From: Heliocidaris erythrogramma | Lineage: Eukaryota; Echinodermata; Echinoidea; Camarodonta; Echinometridae | Length of the DNA stretch: 64,000 nt | NCBI GenBank assembly: GCA_025617745.1 | Contig: CM046858.1 | Coordinates: forward strand, 34,666,598-34,730,597 | Direction: 5' to 3' | Shown here: positions 34,086-44,916 of the stretch, in pieces | Numbering within the stretch: the first letter of the stretch is position 1 | Layout of the letters: the number at the start of each line of letters is the position of its first letter | Made by a program: the position numbers and the translations under genes | The notes under the pieces: generated by a model | Told to the model about the DNA's origin: nothing | Seen by the model: only the letters and a program-made list of their open reading frames with translations | The model's database searches: none

Positions 34086-34424
34086 CTTATTATAATTTGG
34101 CTTATGTGTGTCCGTCCTTCCGTGTGTATGAATGTGCTTTCTCCATGATTTTCCAGTCAATCGAGCTGGGTTTTTTTTAAAAACATGGTTAAATTGTTCC
34201 CAGCTTGTCATAAGGGGGGGGGGGGTTGTTTGTGGTATTTTGGTCGTATTTAGAGTTTTTTTTACAATTCGTAACTTTCTTTGGCAGGCCCCGAGAAAAG
34301 CTTCGAAGTTCCCAGTCCTTTCGACCTTTTCGGGCAGCGAAATTACATAGGCCGTAATGCTATGCTGATCGATGAATGAACCGTCGCGTCGCATGTAGAT
34401 CTACACTCGTATGACGGGCGAAAC

Positions 34425-35060
34425 GACATAAATATGCCCAACTATACAACTATGCAACTGGCGAGTAGATGTACAGTTTTAACCAATCACAACACAGGAA
34501 ACTATACAACTATGCAACTGTGCAACTGTAAGGAGTAAAGCATGTATAGTTGCATATTTGTATAGTAAGCGGGCCAAAATGCCATAATTACGTGCAATTA
34601 TATATCCGTACCGCTGACGAGTATAGATGTATAGTGTTAACCAATCATATCACAGGAAACTATACAACTATACAACTATACATCTACTCCCGCAGTCTGG
34701 AATAGATATATAGTTTTAACCAATCAGATGAGTACGTGTATACATGTAGTTGTATAGTTTCCTGTAATCTGATTGGTTAAAACTATACATCTATTCCAGA
34801 TTGCGGGAGTAGATGTATAGTTGTATAGTTTCATGTGTTCTGATTGGTTAAAACTACATCTCCTCTACAGCGGTACGGATGTATAGTTGCTCGTATTTAT
34901 GGCACTTTGGCTCGCTTACTGTACATCTATGCAACCATGCATGCGTAACAGTCGCACAGTTGTATAGTTGTATAGTTTCTTGTGTTCTGATTGGTCAAAA
35001 CTAGACATCTACTCGACAGTTGTATAGTTGTATAGTTGTATAATTGCGCATATTTATGTC
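34425..35060. mobile_element. 636-bp imperfect palindrome (foldback element) with repeated CCAAT boxes
   Basis: The tips are 'gacataaatatgc' at 34425 and its complement ending at 35060. Both arms (about 310 bp each, centre near 34742) carry the same features in mirror order: repeated 'actatacaactatacaac' words, 'gttttaaccaatca' (about three per arm, partly diverged), 'tccgtaccgct' and 'gcgggccaaaatgcc'-type sequence. There is no coding frame. The structure is that of a foldback transposon or a very long cruciform. Confidence 0.8.
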
Positions 35061-36173
35061 TCTTATTCGTGTCGTCATAATAATAGGCATCATTGTGGAA
35101 TTTTATCGTTCGCACTGTGCCTTGTTTAGTTGGAGGAAGATTTGCAAAAATGAATTCTTTCGTCAAACTCCTCATAAACTGATCTGCTACATTAATTCAA
35201 TGAAGAAAATCTGCAATTTGATACCTTAAACCATGCAAGGTTTAAACAAAACAATCATGCAGCTTATTAGTAAGTGTTACTAAGAGAGAACAGTGGATGA
35301 GTTTTACCCCTTCCAAATCAATCATTCACAGAGAAACACTAAGAATTAATGAACAAGACAATGTGAATATTTTACAGAACTATTCTAAAATTCACTTTGC
35401 TTAAAACTGAAGATTTGATTTGAATTTGATTTGAATTAGGAGGAACAATAACAATAATGGTTGAACACTGCACAGTCCTTTGGCAAGAAGAGTCATTATT
35501 TATAGTGTCAGACAGAAATTTATGACATTTACTTGTTTGTTTGTTTTTTTATTATTATTTTTTTCTGTTTGTTTTGTTTTGTTTTTTGTCTTGTGTAGCT
35601 GTTTCAGCAGCGACTTCCCAGAAGCCTTCTTGCGTATTAACCTACCTGATTTTGCACTTACACAGTGCAACATTTTTGTTACTAATTCAGGTTTTTTGTC
35701 TCTTTCTCCTGTCATTGTCAACTCCTTCATCCCCGATTTCGTTGTTGTCTCTGTCATTTCTTCTTGACTGAATGACTTGCATGTGGATAATGAAGTAACT
35801 TGATAGATAATTCTATACCAGTCTCAAATCCTAGAGAGGCTGCACCCTCTCCATCAAGCCCCACACTTTTTTTAAACAAGGGTAAATTTCTTGTTCAGAA
35901 AATGATATTCTCGCCATATTGTCGCTGAAGTACACACCGAGATGCAAAATCCCTAATAATGGGTACCCTTTTCTGCCAAAATGATGCTTAAAAATGGGTA
36001 CGGGTATGGAGGCTTCAGTGGCATACAAACGGCCGAACCAAATCTGAGTATCCCCCGGGCTTTTCAGTCCTAGGTGAGCTTAACAATGCTTATTTACATA
36101 CTGCCCGTACCGTCGAGTGGTATTCAGATAATATGCCTGTTTACAAAATTGTCTAGCTCATTGGCGGTTTTAA
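35061..36173. other. Non-coding sequence
   Basis: AT-rich; a T-rich tract at 35537-35600 and no repeat shared with the units. No exon or RNA gene was found. It ends at the TTAA flank of the Kolobok-like element. Confidence 0.4.
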
Positions 36174-37626
36174 AGGGTGACTAAAATAGAAAATTAATTG
36201 CCCATTTTTCGTAGGAAGGAGTCATCAGGAGCCAAAAAATATCTATCACACACTTTTTATGCATTCAGTCGTATTTCATAATCATTTGAAAAGTACATTT
36301 TTGCTGATTTACACAGTCATAAGCCCCGCCCCTAAAAAAACCGATCCAAGCGACATCATGGTCACGTGATCTGTGACGTACGAGAAGTAAAGGAAAATAT
36401 CCACCAACCTATATACCGTGCGCGTCCGCAGGCCACGGCAGACCCAGACCGGTGCCGAGCATGACATTCACTGCATTGACCATTTGCATTGCATATTTTC
36501 GTGTGTTTCATTCCTCACAATAACTTTGATTTTGGGACAAAGTTTCATCAATAATGCCAAATCGGTGTATAGATGTTGGCTGTAGCAAGACCCCTAAAAA
36601 TCATGTAAGCCTAGTACACATTTTCCTAAAGATGAAAATCTACGGAAATTGTGGGTCGCAAAGGTAAAGCTCACGCGGGCAGAGTGGCGAGGGCCAAGTG
36701 AGTAGAGTACAATTTGCAGTGGTCACTTGTCTTCAACAACATCGCATCGTCTCCAGCAGCTGCAGCAGTTTCACCCACGACCTCTTCCCCCGTGGCCCCT
36801 TCACCAGGCCCCGCCAAGTCTTCTGCAAGGGGTTCAAACATAATGGTCGAATTCCCCTTGCCACTTGAGCTTCTTCTCCTTCGGGATGTGATAAATCATC
36901 TGATAAATCAGATGTGGCTCAGTATGTGGCTCAAAAGTCATCCAAATTGGACTCGCAGTAACTATCCATCTCTCTATAAGTTACTCGAAGAATTCAGCCA
37001 AGATCGAAGTCAGTACTACCGTAGTATGTAAAAAAAGGCGAAAGTGAAATAAACAAAACAAAAGCGTTCACCAGTCGCTTAGTACGAGGGGGAACAAAGT
37101 TGTAGTACTAAAGATGTGTAGTACATTGCACAGACGCATAAAACGGCTGTATACGCGTTTAAAACCAATGCAAAACTTTCGTTCGGCAAGCTCAGATGGA
37201 TGAGAACATTGTCAAAGAAAAGTTTACAAAACAAAACAAGAGCTGTATATCTGGGAAAAAAAATTGTTCACTGATCTTGTAGAAAATATATTGATAATGA
37301 TTATTCACTCCTAAGACTATAATAAATTTCCTTTTTTCATAAAAAATTGTCCGTTGAACAGAGGGGTCAAATACCGCATTGTGTGTAAAATGTTATATTG
37401 CTGCAGCCTGCAGATCTTGTGCCTCTTACTCTTCACACGTCACTTGGGGGTGTGACGTCAGTCAGCCAATCAGCTCACGAGTTTTAAGAAACGGTCCCAA
37501 AACCTCTACTTTTCCTCCTTTTTCGCCAAAACGAGGCATAAATTTGACAATCAATTGCCAGATTCGTGATTGGAAGGCAAAAATACATGGAAACAGTACC
37601 TGTTTTCTCTCTAATTTAGTCACCTT
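36174..37626 (+). mobile_element. Kolobok-like DNA transposon relic, 1453 bp, TTAA target, THAP domain
   Basis: TTAA flanks both ends (36170-36173 and 37627-37630). The ends align as TTAA-AGGGTGACTAAAATAG and, inverted, TTAA-AAGGTGACTAAATTAG. Inside, on the plus strand, is a broken THAP-type zinc-finger sequence. TTAA target duplication together with a THAP-domain protein is the combination known for the Kolobok superfamily; P elements also carry THAP but make 8-bp duplications. No DDE catalytic core was found in the remaining 600 bp, so this is a deletion derivative or decayed copy. Confidence 0.75.
36554..37031 (+). pseudogene. THAP-domain protein fragment, frameshifted
   Basis: The ATG at 36554 opens 'MPNRCIDVGCSKTPKNHVSL', which has the first two cysteines of a C2CH THAP finger. 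One frame shift at about 36619 leads to 'HFPKDENLRKLWVAKVKL' and 'TRAEWRGPSE', and another near 36705 to 'TICSGHLS', supplying the CxxH pair. A Ser/Pro/Ala-rich stretch and a hydrophobic-to-basic segment ending at the stop at 37029-37031 follow in a third frame. THAP domains bind transposon ends or regulatory DNA through zinc. At least two frame changes make this copy non-functional. Confidence 0.75.
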
Positions 37627-38059
37627 TTAAGGAATGGGGCACACAACATTAATGTGCCTCATCCCCCGCCCCGCCCCCCCCCCCCACAACCCCCTTACTT
37701 ACACAACTCCATGAGTGTGCTGTTTCCCCCTTCCTTTATGCAATTTACTCATTAATTCATTTATTAATTTCACTTAATTTTGTACTAGTCACAAAAACCT
37801 GATCTACCCATGGCTGGCTTGGAATTGTTCACAATCAGATAAAGTAATTCAAATTCTTAGAAACAAAATTTTGACTGATGGGATGGTGTTTGCACGGAAA
37901 TAGGCGGAAATCTGAGGGGACAGAAGTGTCCCCCTTATTTCGCCATTGGATTTTGAAGAAATAAGGACTAAGGAGTCACATTACAGTGATGAATTGCCAG
38001 ATTCATGCTTAGCAACATTCATATTTGAATTCAGCACCAAATAGTACCCTAGTACTATA

Positions 38060-39111
38060 GGTTTTCCCGCCCATTTTAGTCCACCTTTTCAATCAATTTC
38101 AAACAATGATCTTTCAATTTCGTCGCCGGCCCGCAGGAATTTGCGAATGCTTGTTTCTATTTCGTCTTTGATCATTCAATTTAAAAAACATTACCATTCA
38201 ATTTCGTCATTTGTCGCTGACTTTAGTCACTTTCGATTCAATTTCGTCGGTCACGGTAGTTGGGCGCAAAACAACAAGATCAAATTCGTCTTTTGGCATT
38301 CGTTTTCGACAAACTTTCACGCAAAATCGTACTCTATACTGCACTGCAGCAAGATGCATCTACATTTGCTCATCATATCGTTTACTCACCACCTGCATGA
38401 TCACAATTATGCCACTTTCATCGTAGATGAAACATATTTCAATTCACAACAACCAATAAATCACATCATCTAACTTCACACAGATGAAATACTCTCACAT
38501 GAACAACACAATACAACAAAATAAAGATAAAGAAAAGATGCAGTTGAAACAAGTTTTTTCGGGATATAAATAAACTTTTAAATAGATATATAGACAAATT
38601 TTCAATATTCATTGTCGAATAATAAGGTTCTGTAAACATAAAATGCATCGATACATCCACTTGATGATGCAATCACAGATTGGAATAAAAAAGAATGCTT
38701 ATCATGCTTACATGTAGCTAAACATCAATATAAATATATGAATATATGCAAAAATAAATAAATAAATATAACGTTTAAAGAGTCCTTTTTAATTATCAAA
38801 TCATTTTTATCCTCTATAGAGAGGAATAAAAAAACTTAAGACAAATTTGAACAGCAATAAAGTGAATTTGTTTGAAAAGACGACGAATTTGATCTGAACA
38901 TTGTTACTGGCTTGCCAGTGGGGACGAAATCCCGTGACAATTGACGAATGTGAATGCTAAATTGTTGAATTTGGTTGACCAAAGACGAAATTAAATGACA
39001 TTTGGACGAAATCGATCCTCGTGTTTGAGCGCGGTACGCTTCGCCAGACGAAATTGAATTAAAAGCTGATGAAATCGCTTGAATTGGTGACGACAAAAGG
39101 GCGGGAAAACC
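38060..39111. mobile_element. Foldback DNA element, 1052 bp, ends TATAGGTTTTCCCGCCC
   Basis: The left end 'ggttttcccgccc' (38060-38072) and right end 'gggcgggaaaacc' (39099-39111) are inverted, with TATA on each side. The copies at 40147 and 40335 read through the site without the element ('cagcac…gtccaccaatttt.atgtagggcg'). The left 300 bp repeat 'caatttcgtc' words in one orientation; the right 280 bp carry 'gacgaaatt' words, the complement. The AT-rich middle has no coding frame. Confidence 0.78.
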
Positions 39112-40480
39112 TATATTATACCTATATATATGTGGGGCGAAAATGTGGATCACGAAAATGAAAAACGGAGTCTCTTTTTCCATGTCATCCCATGGTCTAA
39201 TAGACCGCTTCGGTACTGTATGCAAATTATATACATACCTTTCAAACAAAGCCCGGAGGCTTACCGGACATAGCGACAAGTAATATATACAGACTGGATT
39301 CCAAGCATTGAGGCTCATTTATAAAAAAAAAAAGCAGGTTAATGAAATAGCTCGTAACTAGGTGCTCGGAGAAGAAATGTGCATAAATTTGAATACATTA
39401 CAGAACCGGGATATGTCAGACAATTATTTGCAAGCTTATAGTTGACAGCAGCAAGTGTTGTAATTGAGACATGTGTTCAAGGTACATGTAAAAAGACAGG
39501 CCTACAGTGAGCAAACTGAATATTGGTATTGATGAAGCTCCGTTTCAGTAGCTAATTTTTGCAAGTTAATTGAATTGCATAAATTTGCATAATCCTTTTT
39601 TCCTAACGAGAACATTTTTGAATGAAAAACATGACAAACCTAGGTACTAATTGCTAATTAACTGCCTATTTGAATGCAAAAAGGTAGTGATAACCAAAGT
39701 TTCCCAAAAAAAGATTTTGAGCATAAATTTGCATATACTTAAGTCCTGCTTAATTAAGAAATACGCATTCATAAAGATTTATATCACAAGGAATGGTTGC
39801 TTTTAGGCTCATGCACTCAAAAGTTAACTAAGTTTACTTTGCAGGTCTATCTCAGAAATATACTTACAGTATATAAATACCCAAATATCGGGTCTTTTTT
39901 GCTTTAAAAAAATCTATATTATTGCATGAATTTGCATGAATGTAACTGAATGCTGACATCATTTGAATTCAGTATTAAAATTATCATGCAGTTTGCCTTC
40001 AAGTCATGAAAATGACATTTTATTTTAGTTAAAGTTGACTTAGAGGATGACATTAATTGTTTATGTGCACCAGTACGATATTTCCATTTTGCATAAATTT
40101 CCATAATTAAGGCCCAATATCATGAAACATTGCAAGTTTACAGCTTGGCAACATTCATATTTGAATTCAGCACAAAAAGTTACCCCAGTCCACCAATTTT
40201 CATGTAGGGCGAAAATGTGGACCACGAAAATAAAATAACGGAGCCCTTTTTTCCATGTCATCCCATGTCATCAATTTTGCATAAATTTCCATAATTAAGG
40301 CCCAATAACATGAAACATTGCAAGTTTACAGCTTGGCAACATTCATATTTGAATTCAGCACAAAAGTTACCCCAGTCCACCAATTTCAATGTAGGGCGAA
40401 AATGTGGACCACGAAAATAAAAAAACGGAGCCCTTTTTTCCATGTCATTCCATGGTCTATAATATACGGTGTCTGATACA
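39112..40480. repeat. Repeat block with 188-bp tandem duplication
   Basis: Words like 'gcataaatttgcat' recur at 39373, 39577, 39720 and 39925. The segment 40087-40274 is duplicated in tandem at 40275-40462 (period 188 bp), nearly identical. Each copy contains 'gcaacattcatatttgaatt', 'gggcgaaaatgtggacca' and 'cggagcccttttttccatg'. Frames in these copies are shadows of the repeat. Confidence 0.75.
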
Positions 40481-41232
40481 TGTAGTATAACTTGTATTAA
40501 TGCCACATACAATAATTATAGCAGATACAAAAACGAGTGGTGTTTTTAATGCAATTGATTAGTCATAACATTTGATTATTTACCCCTAGAGGATGCAGAT
40601 GGTACAGACAAAGGGGCCATTTGTGCATGATTTGGGTCCTTAATAATCGTTAAAAAGTGTTTATTTTTCAGTAATTGTGCTAATCTAGCTTTATCGATAA
40701 TTATTTCAACAGATTGAGACCTTTAAGTTTGAAAGAGTGAATCTCAGTGAACGTCCCTCAGCATCACGTGATCTCGGGCAGTTCTTCTGTAAGATGTCTT
40801 ATCTGAAGAAGCTGACGCTGGGCTTTAGGGTATTGCTACACGATGACTTCTACTCATCATCATCATCGATGGCATCGTCTGCAAAGGTACTGATAAGGTC
40901 AGATCTTTCTAGTATTCTAACAATATCAACCTAATCAAATTCTTTTGGGGGGTTACAGCGGAGGAGCAGTCACTAGTTATGGTTATAACGTTCATTTGAC
41001 TGCCCGTTTTATTATGACGAGGCAGGTAAAGTTAACTTCTTTATGTCAAGGAATGTGTTTAGAGTGATGAAAACTTAACTGTTTTCCTTGCTAATTAATC
41101 AAATAGGAGTAATTTCAAGATGTTTCAACAGGCTCACATTTTTAATAAGGCTATCAGCTAAACTTTGTTGAGTTTCATTTTCACTGAGTTTAATAAGGTC
41201 ACAGTCTCGAAGAGGTGGTCTCGGTCCTTAAG
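40481..41232 (+). repeat. NLR-intron unit, copy 6, around the second intact LRR exon
   Basis: It contains the conserved intron end (40590-40712), the LRR exon, and then downstream unit sequence ('aaggtcagatctttctag', 'agcggaggagcagtcactag', 'gaatgtgtttagagtgatg'). It ends at 'ggtccttaag', where the TTAA element begins. Confidence 0.75.
40713..40886 (+). CDS. NLR-like LRR exon 2 (58 codons, phase 0-0)
   Basis: The exon lies between acceptor 'ttatttcaacag' and donor AAG|GTACTG, and is open throughout. It begins 'IETFKFERVNLSERPSASRD', continues 'LGQFFCKMSYLKKLTL', has the variable turn 'GFRVLL', and ends 'HDDFYSSSSSMASSAK'. Compared with exon 1 it is two codons shorter, all in the turn after the LxxLxL strand. 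Differences cluster at residues 4-10 and 37-42, while SERPSASRDL, FCKM, HDDFYS and SMASSAK are shared. The role is the same as exon 1: an LRR module of an NLR-type receptor. GFRVLL plus lost acidic residues imply a different surface. No frame break or splice-site damage is seen. Confidence 0.82.
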
Positions 41233-42171
41233 TTAAAGTAGAACACTAATGATTTTAAATATTGGCTTAATACTTATTATTGCATAGATGGCATAAATTA
41301 AACAAGGTTATCCGAATTTAAAGCTTGGAAACATTTGAATTAATGATTATTATCAATTATAAAACGGTAAAATTCAGCCCCCGATATAGCAGCTGAAAAG
41401 CTCCTTGAACGCTGCTGAGATGTGTGACGACACAAGAGGGGCGAGTCCTGTCTAAGCAGACGATGTCCCATAACATTATACACATTTTTCAGTGCCTGTT
41501 TTGTCATCTCCTCTTCACTTATTTCTCTTACTTGACTAGCGTCAGTCTTAATGTTAGTCTGTTGCCTCACTCTTAACTTCGTGTATGGTATTATTTTGAT
41601 GAAAAATGCAGCGTTAAAAAATAAAGGAATCAGTCACTTGTAAACAAAATAAGACGCCATTGTATTTTCAGCTGCTTGCACCGGGGCATGTTCGGCGTTT
41701 CAAGAGGGAACGAATACCATCCAGCTATTATTCGCAGGGCTTTTCAATTTGAAAATGGGGTTTATTTCATTGATCATTGACCCTTCTCCTGTGTATTTAC
41801 AATCAAACGGTTTTAGTTATCAGAATCAGTTCACTTTCCCTTTTAGAATGGTGTGAAATAAGGTCATGTTTAAATGTACCAAACTCTTTATAATTTGATA
41901 AATAATTGCATTGCAATTACGTTCATTCATTATAGGACGTCGTCTGCTTAAGCAGGATCGATCCCTCGTATGACGACATCAAAACATCGCTATATTTCTG
42001 GCGAATCCTCGGATATTCCACATGCTGAGAAGAGCTTTTATTTATGTTGTTTTTATAATCATCATATACGCAGTTGACATAAAACTTATACGATTGCCAT
42101 CTGTAAGCTTCCCAATTTCTAGTGATACATTAATTGCCATATTTGTGATTTTATTGAGTGTTCTACTTTAA
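41233..42171. mobile_element. TTAA-type foldback DNA element, 939 bp
   Basis: TTAAAGTAGAACACT at 41233-41247 is inverted at 42157-42171. Imperfect similarity between the arms extends over about 230 bp ('gacatcgtctgcttag.caggac' against 'gacgtcgtctgcttaagcagg'). The host unit copies at 18980 and 27440 read 'ggtccttaaggtct', so the insertion split that sequence at TTAA; the left boundary is uncertain by about 5 bp because TTAAG precedes it. The minus-strand frame 41340-41570 falls partly in the arm and matches nothing I know. Confidence 0.75.
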
Positions 42172-43850
42172 GGTCTTGACAACAACATTGGTCTCCACAA
42201 ATTCTCCTGTTATCCTGCAATTTCTGAATGAGATTCAGATGTAACTTTCTAGTATTTGAGTTTCTCCAAATGCATACGATACGTTTCGTCAATAACCCTT
42301 TAGTAATTATCCAATCCAAGCCGTTTGGTTCTTAGACAACTGCTTCATTACTCGATATATACAGCCCATTCATTGGTCCTGCAGTTCACTGGTACAGTCC
42401 ATGAGTCTTACAAAGCTAACGTCATTGCCTTTGTTTTCATAGCAATTGCTAGCATTTTGTTAGTTTGGTAGTTGAGGCCCATGGTTCCTGCAGTTCATTG
42501 CTCTTACAGCGAATATGTCGTACAGTCCTAACTCCAATACGTCTACAACCATGACAACGGAGATCCATACATAATTATACAGTTATTCAAGAGCAACCTA
42601 TAGTGGTAAAATCAGAGCCATGGGTAGAATCAAGGTCCCCCCCCCACCCCCCCCCCCCCCCCCTCGTCCACAATTTCAACAGTTTATATCAATACTTTCG
42701 CCAGATGAGAGCTGCACGATACTTGTATCAGACTTAATGCCCCTGTAGCTCCCATCAGACGTTCTTATGTTATGAAAGCTTCACGAAATCTCCTGTATGT
42801 CTTTTTCACCTATTAGCGACATCATGCTGCATTATAGTATTTCCGATAATATTCTGCTGTCATCCATTGCTGTTAGCCAAGCTAAAGTAGTTACTCACCC
42901 AAATCTTAGTGAAAAATAAATGTATTTCATCCCAGTACGTTTAAGTATTGTCCTCTATAACGCCATATCAGTAGTCCTAGAAGTAATTAAATATGGAAAT
43001 AAGTTTATATTGATTTACTTATTAATTTATTGAAAAATATGTATTAATGAAACATAACCAGCAGAAGTTGTTTTACGCCATGTTCCTGGTTAAGGACATT
43101 ATGCAGCATTTTAAACATTTTAAGTACAAAAGAAAATACAAAATATTAAGCAAATTACAAAAATGCATCAAATCTAGTGTAGCGTATTGACAAGAGAATA
43201 AAACTATGATATGATAAAGAAAAGTAAGAGGATGAGGATGGGAGAAAAGAGACAATTAAAGTTGGAAGAGAGAGAGTGAGAGAGAGAGAGAAGAAAGAAC
43301 TAATAGCTCAAATAATGCAAATTAGCTTGCGTCCGATTAAAATTTGATATTTGCTTTTGTGGAGTTGCTAAAGTATATTTGCCCCAAAGTATATATCTGT
43401 TATGCTCTTAAAACATGGATTTCAAGTTCCATCTGTAAGTAATTATTATAATAAAAGTAGCATGCTGATCCAAGATTATATAAAAGTGGGAGCCCCACAG
43501 GCTTGAGTATATCTTGTTGGAGGCAGGGGTGGGGCAGTTTTCCCCGTCATTGTGTAACCTCTTTTTCCCGGGAATAAGAAACAAGCGTTTGCATCGACTC
43601 TCTGGCTCAGATCATGGACCCTACCGATGAAAGAGGGGGGGGGAGGGGGGAGGTATATGACGAAAAAGAAAATCTCGTCATAGAGTCTCTCCCCTTTCTT
43701 GTCTTTCCCTCTCTTTCTTTCTCAACTTGGGCCGGGTGACCCGTGGACCTCCTCCCTGATCTAATCCTTTTCCACCCCCCTGTCTACTCCGTTCAATTCT
43801 TATTCTTTTCAATGAATGCCAGCTTACTTTTTTTAAAGGGGGTGTAAACT
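42172..43850 (+). repeat. NLR-intron unit, copy 6 (continuation)
   Basis: From 'ggtcttgacaacaacattgg' onward all blocks of the unit occur in order: 'ctcctgttatcctgcaattt', 'cattcattggtcctgcag', the C-run at 42639-42663, 'atgtatttcatcccag', 'cataaccagcagaagttg', the GA-run, and 'ctttttcccgggaataag', ending in 'ggtgacccgtggacctcctccc'. This is the most complete copy and the best reference for the unit. Confidence 0.78.
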
Positions 43851-43959
43851 GACGCGACTATACATGTCTTCCCGTGGCCTGACTCGGGGCCAATCGGGTT
43901 TATCCGCAACTACGATGCGAATGTATGGCAAGCTGTTTTGCTATTTGAAATGATTTTTT

Positions 43960-44315
43960 TATATCACAAATTCGAATTCGTGATATCACGAGTTCGAATA
44001 TTAGGGATTGAATATCAGGAATTGAATTCCCGATATCACTAATTACATTCGATATCACGAATTACATTCGTGATATCACGAATCAGAATTCGTGATATCA
44101 AGAATTCAAGTCACAAATTCGATTTCTTGATATCGAAAATTGGGTTCATATCAGAAACCAATGGGAATTTGTGATATTATAAATTCATTTTATGATATCA
44201 CAAATTCGAATTCGTGATTATCTCAATATCACAAATTCGATTTCGTGATATCACAAATTCAATTTTGTAATATCACGAATTCGAATTTGTAATATCACAA
44301 ATTCGAATTTGAATT
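43960..44315. repeat. Palindromic satellite (GATATCACGAATTCGTGATATC-like words)
   Basis: About 18 imperfect units built on 'gatatcacaaattcgaattc' and its own complement follow each other. Because the unit is nearly self-complementary, the array can fold into many alternative hairpins. It contains numerous EcoRI-like GAATTC and EcoRV-like GATATC hexamers. Confidence 0.8.
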
Positions 44316-44630
44316 CACAGGTTATTCGAGCATTAGCTGTGTGCATAAATTCAATTGGGAATTCAAGCACTAGTTTTGTGCAGAAATACAGAAATTCAGC
44401 TGGGTATTCGAACCTTAGTTGTGTGCTCAAATTCAATTTGTATTCGAGCATTAGTTTTGTGCAGAAATTCAACGCTGAATTCAAGCGCTCTATTTGCGCA
44501 GAAAATCACAGTGAATTCGAGCTTTAGGTTTGAGCTAAAATTCAGCTGGGTATTCAAGCGTTAATTGTACTTTGTGCTCAAATTCACGGGTATGGGAATT
44601 CGAGTATTTACTTTGTACAGAATTTAATAT
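44316..44630. repeat. Minisatellite, about 37-45 bp unit (gaattcgagcattagttttgtgca)
   Basis: Eight units of the form '(g)aattc(g/a)ag(c)attagtt.tgtgc.', then 'gaaattca..tggg', are arranged in tandem. It abuts the palindromic satellite and shares the 'aattcgaatt'/'gaattcga' word with it, suggesting that one array was seeded from the other. Confidence 0.78.
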
Positions 44631-44916
44631 AAGTTAAAATAAAAATAGGAAGAGACTTTACATATCCATAACATTCACTGGACACGATGTTAAAATAATT
44701 TTAGACGAACTGATAGAAGTAAATTGATTGGAAACATATCAAGAATTCAATTAATGATATGTTGTCAATTTAAATGAAACCCATCATTCTATTCCAGATA
44801 TTTTCAAGTTTTTCATTGTTCAGGATATGTATTCCCTTTTATTTGGACATGTCGCATAAAAGAATTTATCATTTCAGTTGCATCCTTTAAATTTATATTT
44901 CAAGCAAGAAAATAGT

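Larger units (their letters stand above)
27071..40712 (+). other. Putative intron 1 (about 13.6 kb), repeat-filled
   Basis: This lies between the donor at 27071 and the acceptor ending 40712. It contains unit copy 4 downstream sequence, foldback elements, a LINE fragment, minisatellite with SINE, a large palindrome, the Kolobok-like relic and a second foldback element, each listed separately. It assumes both LRR exons belong to one transcript; they could be parts of separate, fragmentary genes. Confidence 0.4.

Noticed and set aside
34927-35175. 82-residue minus-strand frame rich in Tyr and Thr
   Set aside because: It is a reading of the palindrome's 'acaactatacaac' words.
38141-38473. 110-residue plus-strand frame
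   Set aside because: It lies in the arm of the foldback element and is made largely of the repeated 'caatttcgtc' word.
40061-40512. Two similar minus-strand open frames
   Set aside because: They are translations of the 188-bp tandem repeat, AT-rich and without a domain; similarity comes from duplication, not from coding constraint.
43960-44630. CRISPR-like array
   Set aside because: Units are imperfect, contiguous and without unique spacers; the genome is animal. These are satellites.
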